Source: Acrocarpospora pleiomorpha (GTDB taxonomy: Bacteria; Actinomycetota; Actinomycetes; Streptosporangiales; Streptosporangiaceae). Taken from it: DNA of 64,000 nucleotides. The first letter of the stretch is position 1. The number at the start of each line of letters is the position of its first letter. The stretch is from assembly GCF_009687885.1 (NCBI RefSeq), contig NZ_BLAF01000004.1:247260-311259 (forward strand), written 5' to 3'. Shown here one piece after another: positions 27,136 to 35,825 of the stretch. The translations under genes were made by a program, and so were the position numbers. Under the pieces are notes generated by a model, which was not told the origin of the DNA, did no database searches, and was given only the letters and a program-made list of their open reading frames with translations.

Positions 27136-27969
27136 TCAAACCGGGTGCGTGATGCCGGTGCCTCCCTCTCGAGCCTGTTCACGCGCCAACTCCGAGTGGT
27201 ATCGGCTGGAGATCTCCTCGGCGGCGAGCAAACACTGTGACACCCAGCCTTTCGTGTCGGCTCCGACAAATCGACTGGATGCCCCGGACACGGTCAAAGC
27301 CGCCAAGGTCTCTCCGCGCTTGGAAAGGACCGGGACGCTGATCGCGTGCAAGCCCGGGAAGCGAGTGCTCTCGGACTCCGAGTACCCGAGGCTCCGCGTG
27401 TCCTGCACCTTGCCGATAAGCGACTCCAACTTGGCTTCGTCGGCATCGTCGAGATGAAAGTTCTCCTTCATGAACTCGCGCAACGGCTCCAACCCAAAGC
27501 GTGCGAGCCGCTGGGCCAGGAAGACCTGGCTGGTCGCACCACGCGCCATCTCAATCGGTTGGTAGAGACGCTCAATATGGGTCAGGCCGTGAAGTCCCGC
27601 CAAGGTGTCGATGCACATGAACTGGACGGTGCCGATCCCGACATAAAGCCCCACCGTCTCTTCGCCGCATCGGCGTTGCACCGCACTGAGCACCGCTCGT
27701 GACGAGGCCTTGAGCAGGTCGTGCCATTCGTGCCCCTGCGAGAGTCCCCGGATCATCCATCCGATCTGGACGCGAGAACTGGCCGTACACCGCGCCAGGG
27801 CTCCCTCTTTCTCGAGAGCGCGGATCGCGCGTTGAATGGAGGTCGCGCTATAGCCTGTGCCGGCCGAGATCTCGGCGACCGAGACGGGCCGCTCCGACGT
27901 GCCGACAAAGCGAAGCACTCGCATCGCCTTCTCAACTGTCTGGGAGGAGTTGCGGTCTCGATCCGCCAT
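27136..27969 (-). CDS. IclR-family transcriptional regulator 2
   Basis: A 277-residue IclR regulator. N-terminal helix-turn-helix: SVAEISAGTGYSATSIQRAI; effector domain: GEETVGLYVGIGTVQFMCID and EMARGATSQVFLAQRL. It is distinct from regulator 1. ATG 27969 is taken because conservation starts there; the frame extends upstream to 28080 without coding character. A CCGC-TTT-GCGG palindrome sits 12 bp ahead of the start, so autorepression is likely. The two IclR proteins bracket the hyu/importer 2 operon. Confidence 0.88.
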   Translation of the reverse strand: MADRDRNSSQTVEKAMRVLRFVGTSERPVSVAEISAGTGYSATSIQRAIRALEKEGALARCTASSRVQIGWMIRGLSQGHEWHDLLKASSRAVLSAVQRRCGEETVGLYVGIGTVQFMCIDTLAGLHGLTHIERLYQPIEMARGATSQVFLAQRLARFGLEPLREFMKENFHLDDADEAKLESLIGKVQDTRSLGYSESESTRFPGLHAISVPVLSKRGETLAALTVSGASSRFVGADTKGWVSQCLLAAEEISSRYHSELAREQAREGGTGITHPV

Positions 27970-27980
27970 GACCCAAGTAT

Positions 27981-27991
27981 CCGCTTTGCGG
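27981..27991. promoter_or_regulatory. candidate IclR operator upstream of iclR-2 (CCGC-TTT-GCGG)
   Basis: Perfect palindrome flanked by TAT on the left; 12 bp from the ATG of IclR regulator 2, where binding would block initiation. Confidence 0.5.
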
Positions 27992-28120
27992 GTGAAGTGC
28001 ACAATGGTCTTTCTCAACCCCGGCGAGGGGATCGATCGCGCGTCCGCCCGCAACCTCGCGACTATTGATCCATCCCACACAACGCGATTGTCAACCGTCG
28101 GCTGGGCTCTGCAGGCGTAT

Positions 28121-28131
28121 CCGCAAAGCGG
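28121..28131. promoter_or_regulatory. candidate IclR operator (CCGC-AAA-GCGG)
   Basis: Perfect palindrome with the same TAT left flank as the site at 27981, and the reverse complement of its core. It lies 150 bp upstream of IclR regulator 2 and marks the right end of the site series. The 27970-28174 stretch holds no gene. Confidence 0.5.
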
Positions 28132-28174
28132 AGTGAGGTGCAGGCGTTGGGCGTTGAAGCGCGCCAGCCGGTTG

Positions 28175-28897
28175 TCAGTGGCGGCGCTCCAGGAACGCGG
28201 TCATACGCTCGTGCTTGTCCTCGGTCTCGAACAGCACGGCCTGCGCCACGTCGTCGAAGCGGGGATGGGCGCCCGGGGGAGCGGCGAGGGCGAGCTTGGT
28301 GAGGCGCAGCGCCAGCGGGGCATTCCTCCCGATCCTGTCGGCCAGCCGGTCCGCCGCGGCCGGCAGCTCGTCCTCGGGGACCAGCTGGTTGACCAGCCTG
28401 ACGTCCAGCGCCTCTTCGGCGGCGAGCACCCGGCCTGCGAGCAGGATCTCCTTCGCGAGAGGCTCGCCGACCAGCTCGCGCAGCCGCCAGCACGCTCCCG
28501 CGGCGGCCATGATGCCCAGCCCCGTCTCCGGGTTGCCGAATCGGGCGCGCGGAGTGGCGATGCGGAAGTCGCAGGCGTAGGCCAGCTCGGCGCCGCCGCC
28601 GAGGGCGGGGCCGTCGATCGCGGCGATCGTGGGCATCGGCAGCCGGGCGATCCGGTCGAACAGTCCGCTGTTGATGCCGGCCAGCGCGTCCTCGCGGCGG
28701 CGCTCACGCAGCTCGCGGATGTCCGCGCCCGCGGCGAAGACGCCGTCGGTGCCCGTGACCACCAGGACGCGTGGCCGCCGCTCCAGCTCGGCGCACACCT
28801 CGTGCAGGTCCGCCACCATCGCGGCGTCGATCGCGTTGCGCACCTGCGGCCGGTTCAGCCGGACAAGCATCCTGCCCGGCCCTTCCTCGACCTTCAC
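28175..28897 (-). CDS. enoyl-CoA hydratase/isomerase family protein
   Basis: A 240-residue crotonase-fold protein. The CoA-oxyanion segments are present (AAGADIRELRER and GPALGGGAELAYACDFRIA). The Glu in FGNPETGLGI matches a catalytic position, whereas the first catalytic Glu of classical hydratases looks replaced, so isomerase or hydrolase activity cannot be excluded. GTG 28897 is used, with GGAGGAGCTG 14 nt upstream. A 17-bp inverted repeat lies in its promoter. Not obviously part of the left regulon. Confidence 0.85.
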   Translation of the reverse strand: MKVEEGPGRMLVRLNRPQVRNAIDAAMVADLHEVCAELERRPRVLVVTGTDGVFAAGADIRELRERRREDALAGINSGLFDRIARLPMPTIAAIDGPALGGGAELAYACDFRIATPRARFGNPETGLGIMAAAGACWRLRELVGEPLAKEILLAGRVLAAEEALDVRLVNQLVPEDELPAAADRLADRIGRNAPLALRLTKLALAAPPGAHPRFDDVAQAVLFETEDKHERMTAFLERRH

Positions 28898-28924
28898 CGT
28901 GTCGTTCAGAGCAGCTCCTCCACC

Positions 28925-28941
28925 ATAGTCTACATAACTAT
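28925..28941. promoter_or_regulatory. inverted repeat ATAGT-N7-ACTAT upstream of the enoyl-CoA hydratase
   Basis: A 5-7-5 perfect inverted repeat in an AT-rich patch, about 30-45 bp upstream of the GTG. Spacing and position are those of a TetR/GntR-type operator overlapping the promoter; the cognate regulator is not in the window. Confidence 0.35.
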
Positions 28942-29009
28942 CATGGAATCACACCAAAATGTCGAATATCTGCTGAAGCGGGCGACCGCCTCCGGGGCGC
29001 CCCGGAAGA

Positions 29010-29867
29010 TCAGTTCAGCAGCGGTACGAGGTGCTCCTCCTCATAGTCCAGGTGGGCCTCCAGCTCCTTCGTGAGCCGGTTCACCTCGCTCAGCAGGGTC
29101 TCAGAGGTGACATCGTCGGCGGCCAGCAGCGTCTTGAGCTCGTCAAGCAGTCGCGCGATCACCCCGTGCTCGGCTCGCAGCCGAACCATCACCGCGGCCA
29201 GTTCCGGATAGCGGCCCGCCAGGGCCGGGAACATGTATTCGTCCTCCTTCGAGTGGTGCACGTGCAGGCCCTGGCACATGGTCAGGCAGTTGACCCGAAG
29301 CTGCGCGGCCACGCGGGGCCCCGACCGGGCCGCCTCCGCGCGGATGAGGGCCAGTTCGCGGCGGAAGGCGTCGTGAATGGTGATCAGCGCGTCGCCGAAA
29401 GAGCCGGCGGGCGGCCCGTGGTCGATCGGCACCAATGCCACCACCGGCAGGACACGGCCCGACCGTTCCTCGTACGTGCCCCAGCCGGGGTCCGCCTCGA
29501 CGGCGCGGGCGAACATGCGCTCGCGTTCCTCGCCCTCGAGCACGACCGCCTTGGCCTGGTACGTCAAGACGCCGTCCTCCACGGTGACCCGTGGGTTGGC
29601 GAGCAGGTTGTGATACCAGGCCGGATGCCGGGGCGCGCCGCCGGCCGAGGCGATGACGAGAGTGCGGTCGCCGTCGGGCAGGCAGCCGAGCGGCGTGGTG
29701 TGCTCGGCGCCCGTCCTGGCGCCGACGGTGGTCAGCAGGAGCAGCCGGGCTCCTTCGAAAGGGCCGCCGACCTGGCCCTTGTTGGCACGGTATTCGTCGA
29801 TGATCTGCTGGTTGAAGTCCATGGGCATGCTGAACTCTGGCTCCTTGCGGGCGGGTGTCGATGACAT
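29010..29867 (-). CDS. Ddn-like deazaflavin/nitroreductase domain fused to hemerythrin
   Basis: A 285-residue two-domain protein. Residues about 16-150 match the F420-dependent Ddn/DUF385 split-barrel family (FNQQIIDEYRANKGQVGG, LLTTVGARTGAEHTTPL, NLLANPRVTVE). Residues about 155-285 form a hemerythrin-type four-helix bundle with candidate di-iron ligands in ITIHDAFRRE, HVHHSKEDEYMFP, EHGVIARLLDE and HLDYEEEHL. This suggests redox or O2/NO-responsive chemistry coupled to F420 or quinone reduction. ATG 29867 is the longest start; ATG 29828, 12 nt after AAGGAG, better matches typical Ddn N-termini. Confidence 0.85.
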   Translation of the reverse strand: MSSTPARKEPEFSMPMDFNQQIIDEYRANKGQVGGPFEGARLLLLTTVGARTGAEHTTPLGCLPDGDRTLVIASAGGAPRHPAWYHNLLANPRVTVEDGVLTYQAKAVVLEGEERERMFARAVEADPGWGTYEERSGRVLPVVALVPIDHGPPAGSFGDALITIHDAFRRELALIRAEAARSGPRVAAQLRVNCLTMCQGLHVHHSKEDEYMFPALAGRYPELAAVMVRLRAEHGVIARLLDELKTLLAADDVTSETLLSEVNRLTKELEAHLDYEEEHLVPLLN

Positions 29868-30118
29868 GGGAAACCCGCACGGGCATGCTGGCGCAAGCGG
29901 GTGCTACGACACCGCAAGAGGCATGGGACGACGCGCGGGCGCGGTGTGCTCAGGCACGACCGACGGCGTGAGTGGCCATAGTGTCATCCCCTTTGATTCG
30001 GCGCCTCCATGCCTCCGTCCGTCCTCCCGGCGGCGACACGCGACGCGACAGCCATTACGCCCACATTCCAAAAGAAGTGTCAAGGCGTACGAACTCCGCG
30101 GAGGTGCCGTGAGCCGCT

Positions 30119-30940
30119 CTAGTTGCGGCTGAGCGTCCACGGTCCGTCCGCGTGGATGTCGACGAAGGTGGTGCCGGTCTTGAGGAGGAACTCTCCGGAG
30201 AAGGCGTCGTCGGCGTCGATCTGGAGTTCAGTGCTGTCGCCGATCACGTGGACGATGAAGACGCCCTTGCTGGGGTGCGAGGCCCGGGCGGGGGTGTGTC
30301 TGCCGATGGGGCGGTCCAGGCGAAGCACCTGATCGCCCTGGCCCTGGATGGTCGGCCCATTCCAGACCTGTGCATCGAGTAAGGGTTTGGTGGTGGCGGT
30401 CCACGCGCCATCTGCTTGGATCCGTAACGCGATGATCTGTGAGTTGTCTGAGCCGATCAGTCGGGTGCCCTCGTAGTGGCCGGTGGCGTTGACGAGGTCC
30501 AGCTCAGCGCCGGCCGCATCCACGGTGGTGACGACGAAGTTCGCGCTGCCGGCATGGGTGAGCGTTATCAGCCCCTGGCCGGTGGTCGGGTCGATGCGCA
30601 GCAGTGCGGGCCCCTGCCCCTGGTGGGTCCTGGGCGGGAAGAACGGAACGTAGCCGGTCGACGTCAGCGCCGCCGCCGGTGGCGAGGAAGCCGGTGTGGG
30701 GACAGCGGAGGGGTTGGGCGCCTGGCCGGAGCTGAGGCCGAGGAACATGGCAAAGCCGCCGATCAGCAGGACTGCCGCGACTGCGGCCATCGTCAAGACG
30801 ATGGCGGAGGTCACGCTCTTGGGTGGTGGTGGCCGGTCGGGCTGCTGTGGATGGTGGCCATACGGCTGCCGGAGGTGAGGACCGGATGGATAGCTCATCA
30901 AGGACTCCGCATGGCCAGGGTCGTGCGGGAAGAGCGACAT
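30119..30940 (-). CDS. single-pass membrane protein of unknown function, Pro-rich N-terminus
   Basis: A 273-residue protein. The N-terminal ~45 residues are cytoplasmic and His/Pro-rich (YGHHPQQPDRPPPP). One hydrophobic helix (about 48-70) follows, then a Pro/Ala/Ser linker and an extracytoplasmic beta-rich domain of about 170 residues. It ends in a repeat-like pair (EGTRLIGSDNSQII..., ...FVDIHADGPWTLSRN) reminiscent of substrate-free beta-sandwich domains. I do not recognise the domain. ATG 30940 is chosen for GGAGAGGA upstream. Topology is confident; function is unknown. Confidence 0.7.
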   Translation of the reverse strand: MSLFPHDPGHAESLMSYPSGPHLRQPYGHHPQQPDRPPPPKSVTSAIVLTMAAVAAVLLIGGFAMFLGLSSGQAPNPSAVPTPASSPPAAALTSTGYVPFFPPRTHQGQGPALLRIDPTTGQGLITLTHAGSANFVVTTVDAAGAELDLVNATGHYEGTRLIGSDNSQIIALRIQADGAWTATTKPLLDAQVWNGPTIQGQGDQVLRLDRPIGRHTPARASHPSKGVFIVHVIGDSTELQIDADDAFSGEFLLKTGTTFVDIHADGPWTLSRN

Positions 30941-31024
30941 TGCGATCCTCTCCCTACGATCACCGATGCTGCAACTCATGAGGATTTCTCGGGGGTTGAC
31001 GAACATCGGAACGGAAAACCGGCT

Positions 31025-31504
31025 CTAAGGCACTGGGACGGCGGTGCTCGCGGAGGTCGTATGGCCTGAACGGCCTCCCGCGACGCCCGCCGCCCAGAGC
31101 GCTACGCCGATGTAGAGGACCTGCTCGGGGATGCGCTGCCACAGCGGCGTGGCCGCCTCTCCTGCCAAGGTCGCCCCGGCCAGCGCGGCGTGAATGTTGG
31201 CCGGAAGCATGAGCACGAACAGCAGCGCCAGGCAGATCCCGGCCGCTCGCCGAGTGGCCGGGAGCACGAGGCCCACCGCACCGGCAAGTTCCAGGACGCC
31301 GGTCAGGTAGACCACGAGGGCGGGGAACGGGACGAACGGAGGATGGGTCTTCTCGCGCAGTGGGATGTCGCGGCGGGACGCACCCCCAGCAGCAGGTGCC
31401 AAACGTGGCCGAAGGTGGCCAAGCATGGCGCGAAGCTGGATTGCGGGTCCGAGTACGGATACGTACAGGAGTGCGCGTGCGAAAAAGCGGCGCGCCGTGC
31501 CCAC
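31025..31504 (-). CDS. DoxX-family membrane protein
   Basis: A 159-residue protein with three or four hydrophobic segments. The central part (PALVVYLTGVLELAGAVGLV, ATRRAAGICLALLFVLMLPANI) is the DoxX/DoxD-like pattern. The first about 55 residues fit the family poorly, so the start may lie downstream or the 5' end may be altered. GTG 31504 is 32 bp from the divergent SRPBCC start, so the two probably share a promoter region. Function in this family is largely undefined. Confidence 0.7.
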   Translation of the reverse strand: MGTARRFFARALLYVSVLGPAIQLRAMLGHLRPRLAPAAGGASRRDIPLREKTHPPFVPFPALVVYLTGVLELAGAVGLVLPATRRAAGICLALLFVLMLPANIHAALAGATLAGEAATPLWQRIPEQVLYIGVALWAAGVAGGRSGHTTSASTAVPVP

Positions 31505-31536
31505 TACATGAGCGCCCCCGGCTTCAGGAGATCATC

Positions 31537-31956
31537 ATGGCTAGCACGACCGCGTCCGCCGACCTCGCCGCCTCACCCGACCGCGTCTGGGGGCTCATCG
31601 GCGGCTTCGACTCGCTACCCGACTGGCTGCCCTCCATTAAGGGCAGCGAACTCCTCGAGGGTGGCCGCGTCCGCAGGGTCACCACCAAGGACGGCGGCGT
31701 CATCGTCGAGCGCCTCGAACACTTCGACGAGCGGGCCCGCACCTACAGCTACTCCGCACCCGAGCCGCCCCTCCCGGTACAGGACTACCGCGCCACCATC
31801 GCCGTACACGAGGTTCCCGGCGAGCCGGGAAGAACCCGGGTGGAATGGTCGGGTGGCTTCACACCGGTGGGGGTCACCGAGGAGGAAGCGATCGCCGTCG
31901 TCCACCGCGTCTTGAGCGGCGGTCTCGACGCCCTGCGGCGGACGCTCGGCGCTTGA
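31537..31956 (+). CDS. SRPBCC-family ligand-binding protein
   Basis: A 139-residue START/polyketide-cyclase-like barrel. The typical opening (ASADLAASPDRVWGLIGGFDSLPDWLP) and a late GVTEEEAIAVVHRVLSGGL helix are visible. It resembles MxaD-type SRPBCC proteins with no known substrate. GGAG lies 6 nt upstream of ATG 31537. No aromatic polyketide gene is adjacent, so a cyclase role should not be assumed. Confidence 0.82.
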   Translation: MASTTASADLAASPDRVWGLIGGFDSLPDWLPSIKGSELLEGGRVRRVTTKDGGVIVERLEHFDERARTYSYSAPEPPLPVQDYRATIAVHEVPGEPGRTRVEWSGGFTPVGVTEEEAIAVVHRVLSGGLDALRRTLGA

Positions 31957-31986
31957 CGCCTGCGCGGCTCCGCCAGGCGAGATCGG

Positions 31987-32039
31987 GTCAGGTGGGCGTC
32001 GCCGACCTGACGCGCGCCCCCAGCCCGAGCCGGGGGCGC
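31987..32039. terminator. two hairpins, probable bidirectional terminator
   Basis: Hairpin 1: GTCAGGT (31987-31993) with ACCTGAC (32005-32011). Hairpin 2: GCGCCCCC (32014-32021) with GGGGGCGC (32032-32039), followed by TCCGTTT. They occupy the gap between the convergent SRPBCC gene and the small secreted protein gene. Confidence 0.6.
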
Positions 32040-32054
32040 ATCCGTTTCACGGTG

Positions 32055-32273
32055 TCACGCGTAGAGGAAGTAGTAGTAGTACTGGCTCTTCCACTCGCAT
32101 CTCCAGTCGTTCCACCAGCCTTGGTCGTCGCCGTAGCTTCCGACCCGCTGGCATTCCGAGTATTGCTGGTAGATGCCGTTCAGCGTCTCGGCGTGCGCCG
32201 GGGCGGCGCCGATCGATAACGACATTCCGGTGGCCAGAACGGCCGAGACAAGAATCGCGCGTACCTTGCGCAT
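32055..32273 (-). CDS. small secreted aromatic-rich protein
   Basis: A 72-residue precursor. A clear signal peptide (KVRAILVSAVLATGMSLSIG, cleavage after AHA near residue 28) leaves about 44 mature residues with two Cys and an unusual aromatic content, including WWNDWRC and a YYYYF run at the C-terminus. The ATG at 32273 has a perfect AGGAGG 5 nt upstream. No family is recognised. It could be a surface or spore-envelope peptide; that is speculation. Confidence 0.7.
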   Translation of the reverse strand: MRKVRAILVSAVLATGMSLSIGAAPAHAETLNGIYQQYSECQRVGSYGDDQGWWNDWRCEWKSQYYYYFLYA

Positions 32274-32791
32274 CAATCCTCCTGATACTGGGCGGATCAT
32301 GGCGGTCAAGATATCACCAACCGTGTGCCAGGTAAGGATTGTGGCACCTCTGCGCCAGGCGCGGAGCATCACCGCCGGTTGAGGGCGGGGTGATGATCGT
32401 CCAACCGATAATGACCTGGCCTGATCAACTGCAGGAAGGATGAAACTTTCACAGCGTCCTCGTGCGGGCAGCACATGTTCAACGATGATTGCTGCGATTA
32501 GAGGCAGACACTTACACTTTGTCCCGTCCGGTCCCAGATGGGCCGCGTTTCCCTGTTCGGCCGGAAGACATGCCATCAGGAATGGACCGATCCGACGAAT
32601 ACTTTGACCATTGTCGCGTACCTGTCATATCGTCACCTCGCCCATATCGATGCGAGGCCAGGACTCGAACGAGACGTGCGTTCTCACAGGCGCTACGGCT
32701 CGCGTGCTGATCGCGGCTGCCCCGGCACACCGGGGGAGATCTGGACGGCCAGCTGGGAAGCGGCGATCACCCGAAACACCGGAGACACACC
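32274..32791. promoter_or_regulatory. 518-bp divergent region upstream of two secreted proteins
   Basis: No convincing gene. It separates the small secreted protein from the secreted esterase. A possible esterase promoter is TTGACC (32604-32609) with CATATC 16 nt later (32626-32631), leaving a leader of about 160 nt. The rest shows nothing I can name. Confidence 0.3.
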
Positions 32792-34117
32792 ATGCATGCT
32801 CGTATCCGCACGTCCTCGATCGTCGGCATGGTCATGACCATGCTGGCCACCATCGGTGTGTCGCTCGCCCTCGCGCCACCGGCTCACGCGGAGGTGATCA
32901 GCGATATCGCCTACGCGCCCGCACAGCCGGCCGGCTCCAGGGGGCACCTGCTGGACCTTTACCTGCCATCCAGCGGCATCGGCATCACACCACGGCCGCT
33001 GCTGATCTGGCACAGTGGCTCGGCGTGGTCGAGCGACGATGGCAAGGTCGGCGCGGCCGCGATTGCCGACATCTTCAACGCCAAGGGGTTCGCGGTGGCC
33101 GGCGTCAGCGTCCGGTCCAGCTCTCAAGCGATCTTCCCGGCCCAGGTGCACGACATCAAGGCGGCCATCCGCTGGCTGCGCGCCCACGCCGGCGATTACC
33201 AGCTCGACCCCAATCGTTTCGCCATGATGGGCACCTCCTCGGGCGGCTGGCTGACGGAGATGGCCACCCTGACCGGCGGCGTGTCGTCGCTGGAGGGCAC
33301 CATCGGCACGACCGGCGTCTCCAGTGCCGTGCAAGGGGGACTCGCCTTCTTCAGCCCCACCGACTTCCTCCAGATGAACGCGCAGAACCTGCCGACCGGA
33401 GGGCTGAACCACGACTCTCCCGCCTCCCCCGAATCCCTCCTGATCGGCTGCGCCCTCCAGACCTGCCCCGCCCAGGTGGCCCTGGCCAATCCGCTCACCT
33501 ACGTGGACAGCAACGACCCGCCGTTGCTGTTCCTGCACGGCCAGGCCGATTTTCTGGTGCCGCACGGGCAGAGCGTCCTGCTCTACAACAAGATCAAGAC
33601 GAGCTGTGGTAAGGCCCAGTTCATCTCGATACCTGGCGCGGATCACGGCCTGAGCTGGGTCCTGGACCCCGCCCGCTTCGGTACCCAGACCAGCTACACC
33701 ACCCAGAATTGCGCCGGGACCACCGTGGTCGGCTCGCCCAACCCCACCTGGGACACCTTCGAAGGCTTCCTGCGCGGCGCGCTCAAGATGGGCACCTCCT
33801 GCCAGGTCGCCTGGGCCCCCACCGTCTGGGACACCGGTTTGACTGCCAGCGTGACGATCACGAACACCGGCACGACTCCCATCGACCGCTGGGTCGTGAC
33901 GTGGACCTGGCCAGGCAATCAGCACATCACGGTTGGCTGGAACGCCACGGTGACCCAGACCGGCGCTCAGGTGACCGCACGCGACGCCGGCCACAACGCC
34001 GTCATCGGCGCCAGCTCCGCTACCAGCTTCGGTTTCGAGGCGACCTACAGCGGGACGAACGCCCCGCCGCCCGAGTTCAAACTCAACGGCATCGTCTGTA
34101 CCAGAGTGTTCGGATAA
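32792..34117 (+). CDS. secreted alpha/beta-hydrolase (esterase) with C-terminal CBM2
   Basis: A 441-residue secreted enzyme. The signal peptide is cleaved near AHA33. The alpha/beta-hydrolase domain (about 35-315) carries the GTSSG elbow with Ser149 as nucleophile, Asp in HGQADF and His in GADHGL. After a short linker, residues about 330-441 form a family 2 carbohydrate-binding module (CQVAWAPTVWDTGLTASVTI, TWTWPGNQ, GWNATVTQTGAQVT, FGFEATY) with the terminal Cys pair. Such an architecture fits a polysaccharide deacetylating or feruloyl-type esterase bound to cellulose or chitin. A strong terminator follows. Confidence 0.88.
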   Translation: MHARIRTSSIVGMVMTMLATIGVSLALAPPAHAEVISDIAYAPAQPAGSRGHLLDLYLPSSGIGITPRPLLIWHSGSAWSSDDGKVGAAAIADIFNAKGFAVAGVSVRSSSQAIFPAQVHDIKAAIRWLRAHAGDYQLDPNRFAMMGTSSGGWLTEMATLTGGVSSLEGTIGTTGVSSAVQGGLAFFSPTDFLQMNAQNLPTGGLNHDSPASPESLLIGCALQTCPAQVALANPLTYVDSNDPPLLFLHGQADFLVPHGQSVLLYNKIKTSCGKAQFISIPGADHGLSWVLDPARFGTQTSYTTQNCAGTTVVGSPNPTWDTFEGFLRGALKMGTSCQVAWAPTVWDTGLTASVTITNTGTTPIDRWVVTWTWPGNQHITVGWNATVTQTGAQVTARDAGHNAVIGASSATSFGFEATYSGTNAPPPEFKLNGIVCTRVFG

Positions 34118-34126
34118 GAGGTGTCT

Positions 34127-34164
34127 GCCGCTGCCGGTCCGTGCGATGACGGACCGGCAGCGGC
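34127..34164. terminator. 16-bp perfect-stem terminator after the esterase
   Basis: GCCGCTGCCGGTCCGT (34127-34142) pairs without mismatch with 34149-34164 around a 6-nt loop GCGATG, 9 bp after the esterase stop. No T-run follows, as is common in actinomycetes. Confidence 0.85.
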
Positions 34165-34757
34165 TGAGCCGGATCACCGGCTGTAGCTATTTTGGAAACA
34201 CACTCCGGAGCCAGTCAGGCGGAGAACCGCACAGGCCTCGGAGCAGAAAAGTGCATTTCACCGCTCAACACGTTCCGCCTAACTCCGATCACAGAATGGC
34301 GTCGTTCGGATTTCGGACGTTTATATTGCGTTACTCGATGGGCCGCCCTATCCTTGCCTGTGTGACGGCCGGTGAGGGAGAGGAACTCGTGACGGCAATT
34401 AGTTCGGGCACTTCGGCGGTCGGCCGGGATTGCGGAACTACCAGCTGAACATCGCCTGACCACCGGCTCCGTATTCCGATAATTTTCGGCTGCGAGCTAT
34501 TCGACATCCCGTTCCGGGATTTCACCTCGTTTCACAATGCAAAACTGCGTACCTGCATGTAGCGGTGCTTTTTGTGTGAACGCGCGATACGGGCCCTCGT
34601 TCGCGTGACCCGCTGCCGGAGGCCCGTTCCTCGGCCTTTCCGGAAAACCCCGGCGGCGTCCTGGTGACGCCGTTCTCCACGGTGCACCGTCGATTCGACG
34701 GTGCCCCTTCCTCGCCATGCCGGCAGGTGTGGCGATCGTCGACGAGTTAGGGGACGT
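34165..34757. other. 593-bp gene-free stretch upstream of the PKS operon
   Basis: Locally less GC-rich than its surroundings. Short open frames exist but show no coding bias. A TATATT at about 34320-34325 could be a -10 element, far from the first PKS-operon gene. No regulator gene or operator repeat was found here, and neither of the two regulon motifs occurs. Confidence 0.4.
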
Positions 34758-35825
34758 GTGCGTACATCCAACATGTTCGTCAGGAGCCTCGGCGTCTTCG
34801 TGCCGGACGTCGTGAGCATCGAGCAGGCGGTTCGGGACGGCCGGTACCCGGCCGAGGAGGTTGAGCAATTCCAGCAGATCGGTGCGGCGGTCGCCGGCGA
34901 CATGCCCGCGCCCGAGATGGCACGACGCGCGGTCCTGGACGCCTACGACCGCTGGGGCGAATCCTCCCCGCGAAATCTCGATCTTCTGCTCTATCCGTCG
35001 GTCTGGCATCAGGGCCCGAACGGCTGGCAGCCCCAGCACTACCTGCAGATGCATCTCCTCGGCGGGGGAGTGCCGGCGTTCGAGATCCGGAGCGGCTGCG
35101 TCGGAATGATCAGCTCACTCCAGCTGGCGGCGAGTTATCTGCAAGCCGACCCGGACCGGGACACGGCGATGGTGGTCTCCGCCGACAACCACGGCACCCC
35201 GCTGGTGGACCGCTGGCGGATGACGCCCGGGGCGGTGATAGGCGATGCCGCGTGCGCGCTCGTCCTCGGTAAGGAGTACGGCATGGCCGAGCTCCTCTCG
35301 GTGAACGCGACGACGATCCCGGAGGCCGACGCGGTCAACGACGGCGGCTACCCCTTGTTCCCCCCGGACGCCACCGTCGGGAGGGGGCTGAGCTTCGGAG
35401 ACCGGCACGAGGAATTCCGCCAGCGGTTGCTCAAGGAGCGGGGAACCGGAATACACCTGACGATCCAGAAGACGATGATGCAACAGGTGGAACAGACCCT
35501 GGAGGAGGCCGGGATCGGACTGGCCGACATCACCCGGGTCGCGTTCCCGCACGGCCGCCGCGAAGACCTGGACGGGCAAATGTCCTGGCTGGGCATCGAA
35601 ATCGAGCAGACAACCTGGGACTACGGCCGGGGCGTCGGCCATTGCGGCGCGGTCGACCAGTTCATCGCCTTCGAGCATCTGGTCGCGACCGGTGGGCTCG
35701 TACCCGGCGATCACCTGCTCATGGTGGGGTTCGGTTCCGGAACCTCGGTCGCCGCGGCCGCGTTCAGGGTCCTCGCGACCTCTCCCGTCACGCGGCCCGC
35801 CGGTACGAAGGGGCACTCGGCATGA
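34758..35825 (+). CDS. KASIII-like acyltransferase 1 (ChlB3/CerJ-type family)
   Basis: A 355-residue thiolase-fold protein of the KASIII-like group that transfers acyl units in natural-product pathways. Nucleophile Cys114 is in RSGCVGM; His265 in FPHGRR is at the E. coli FabH His244 position, and 30 residues on (the Asn274 position) there is His295 in [11 protein letters not shown] 34758 is preferred over ATG 34773 because AGGGGA precedes it and the length then matches the second paralogue exactly. Its stop overlaps the ACP start (ATGA). Likely role: loading or moving an aromatic acyl group to or from the discrete ACP. Confidence 0.83.
   Translation: MRTSNMFVRSLGVFVPDVVSIEQAVRDGRYPAEEVEQFQQIGAAVAGDMPAPEMARRAVLDAYDRWGESSPRNLDLLLYPSVWHQGPNGWQPQHYLQMHLLGGGVPAFEIRSGCVGMISSLQLAASYLQADPDRDTAMVVSADNHGTPLVDRWRMTPGAVIGDAACALVLGKEYGMAELLSVNATTIPEADAVNDGGYPLFPPDATVGRGLSFGDRHEEFRQRLLKERGTGIHLTIQKTMMQQVEQTLEEAGIGLADITRVAFPHGRREDLDGQMSWLGIEIEQTTWDYGRGVGHCGAVDQFIAFEHLVATGGLVPGDHLLMVGFGSGTSVAAAAFRVLATSPVTRPAGTKGHSA

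Noticed and set aside
31025-31504. Frameshift in the DoxX-like gene
   Set aside because: The N-terminal third fits poorly, and another frame offers a vague FGHVWH-like stretch, but the evidence is too weak to call it broken.
31537-31956. SRPBCC protein as aromatase/cyclase for the PKS
   Set aside because: It lies on the other side of a terminator and of two unrelated secreted proteins, and the iterative PKS needs no separate cyclase.
34146-34448. 100-codon frame upstream of the PKS operon
   Set aside because: No coding bias or homologous look, and it begins inside the 16-bp-stem terminator.
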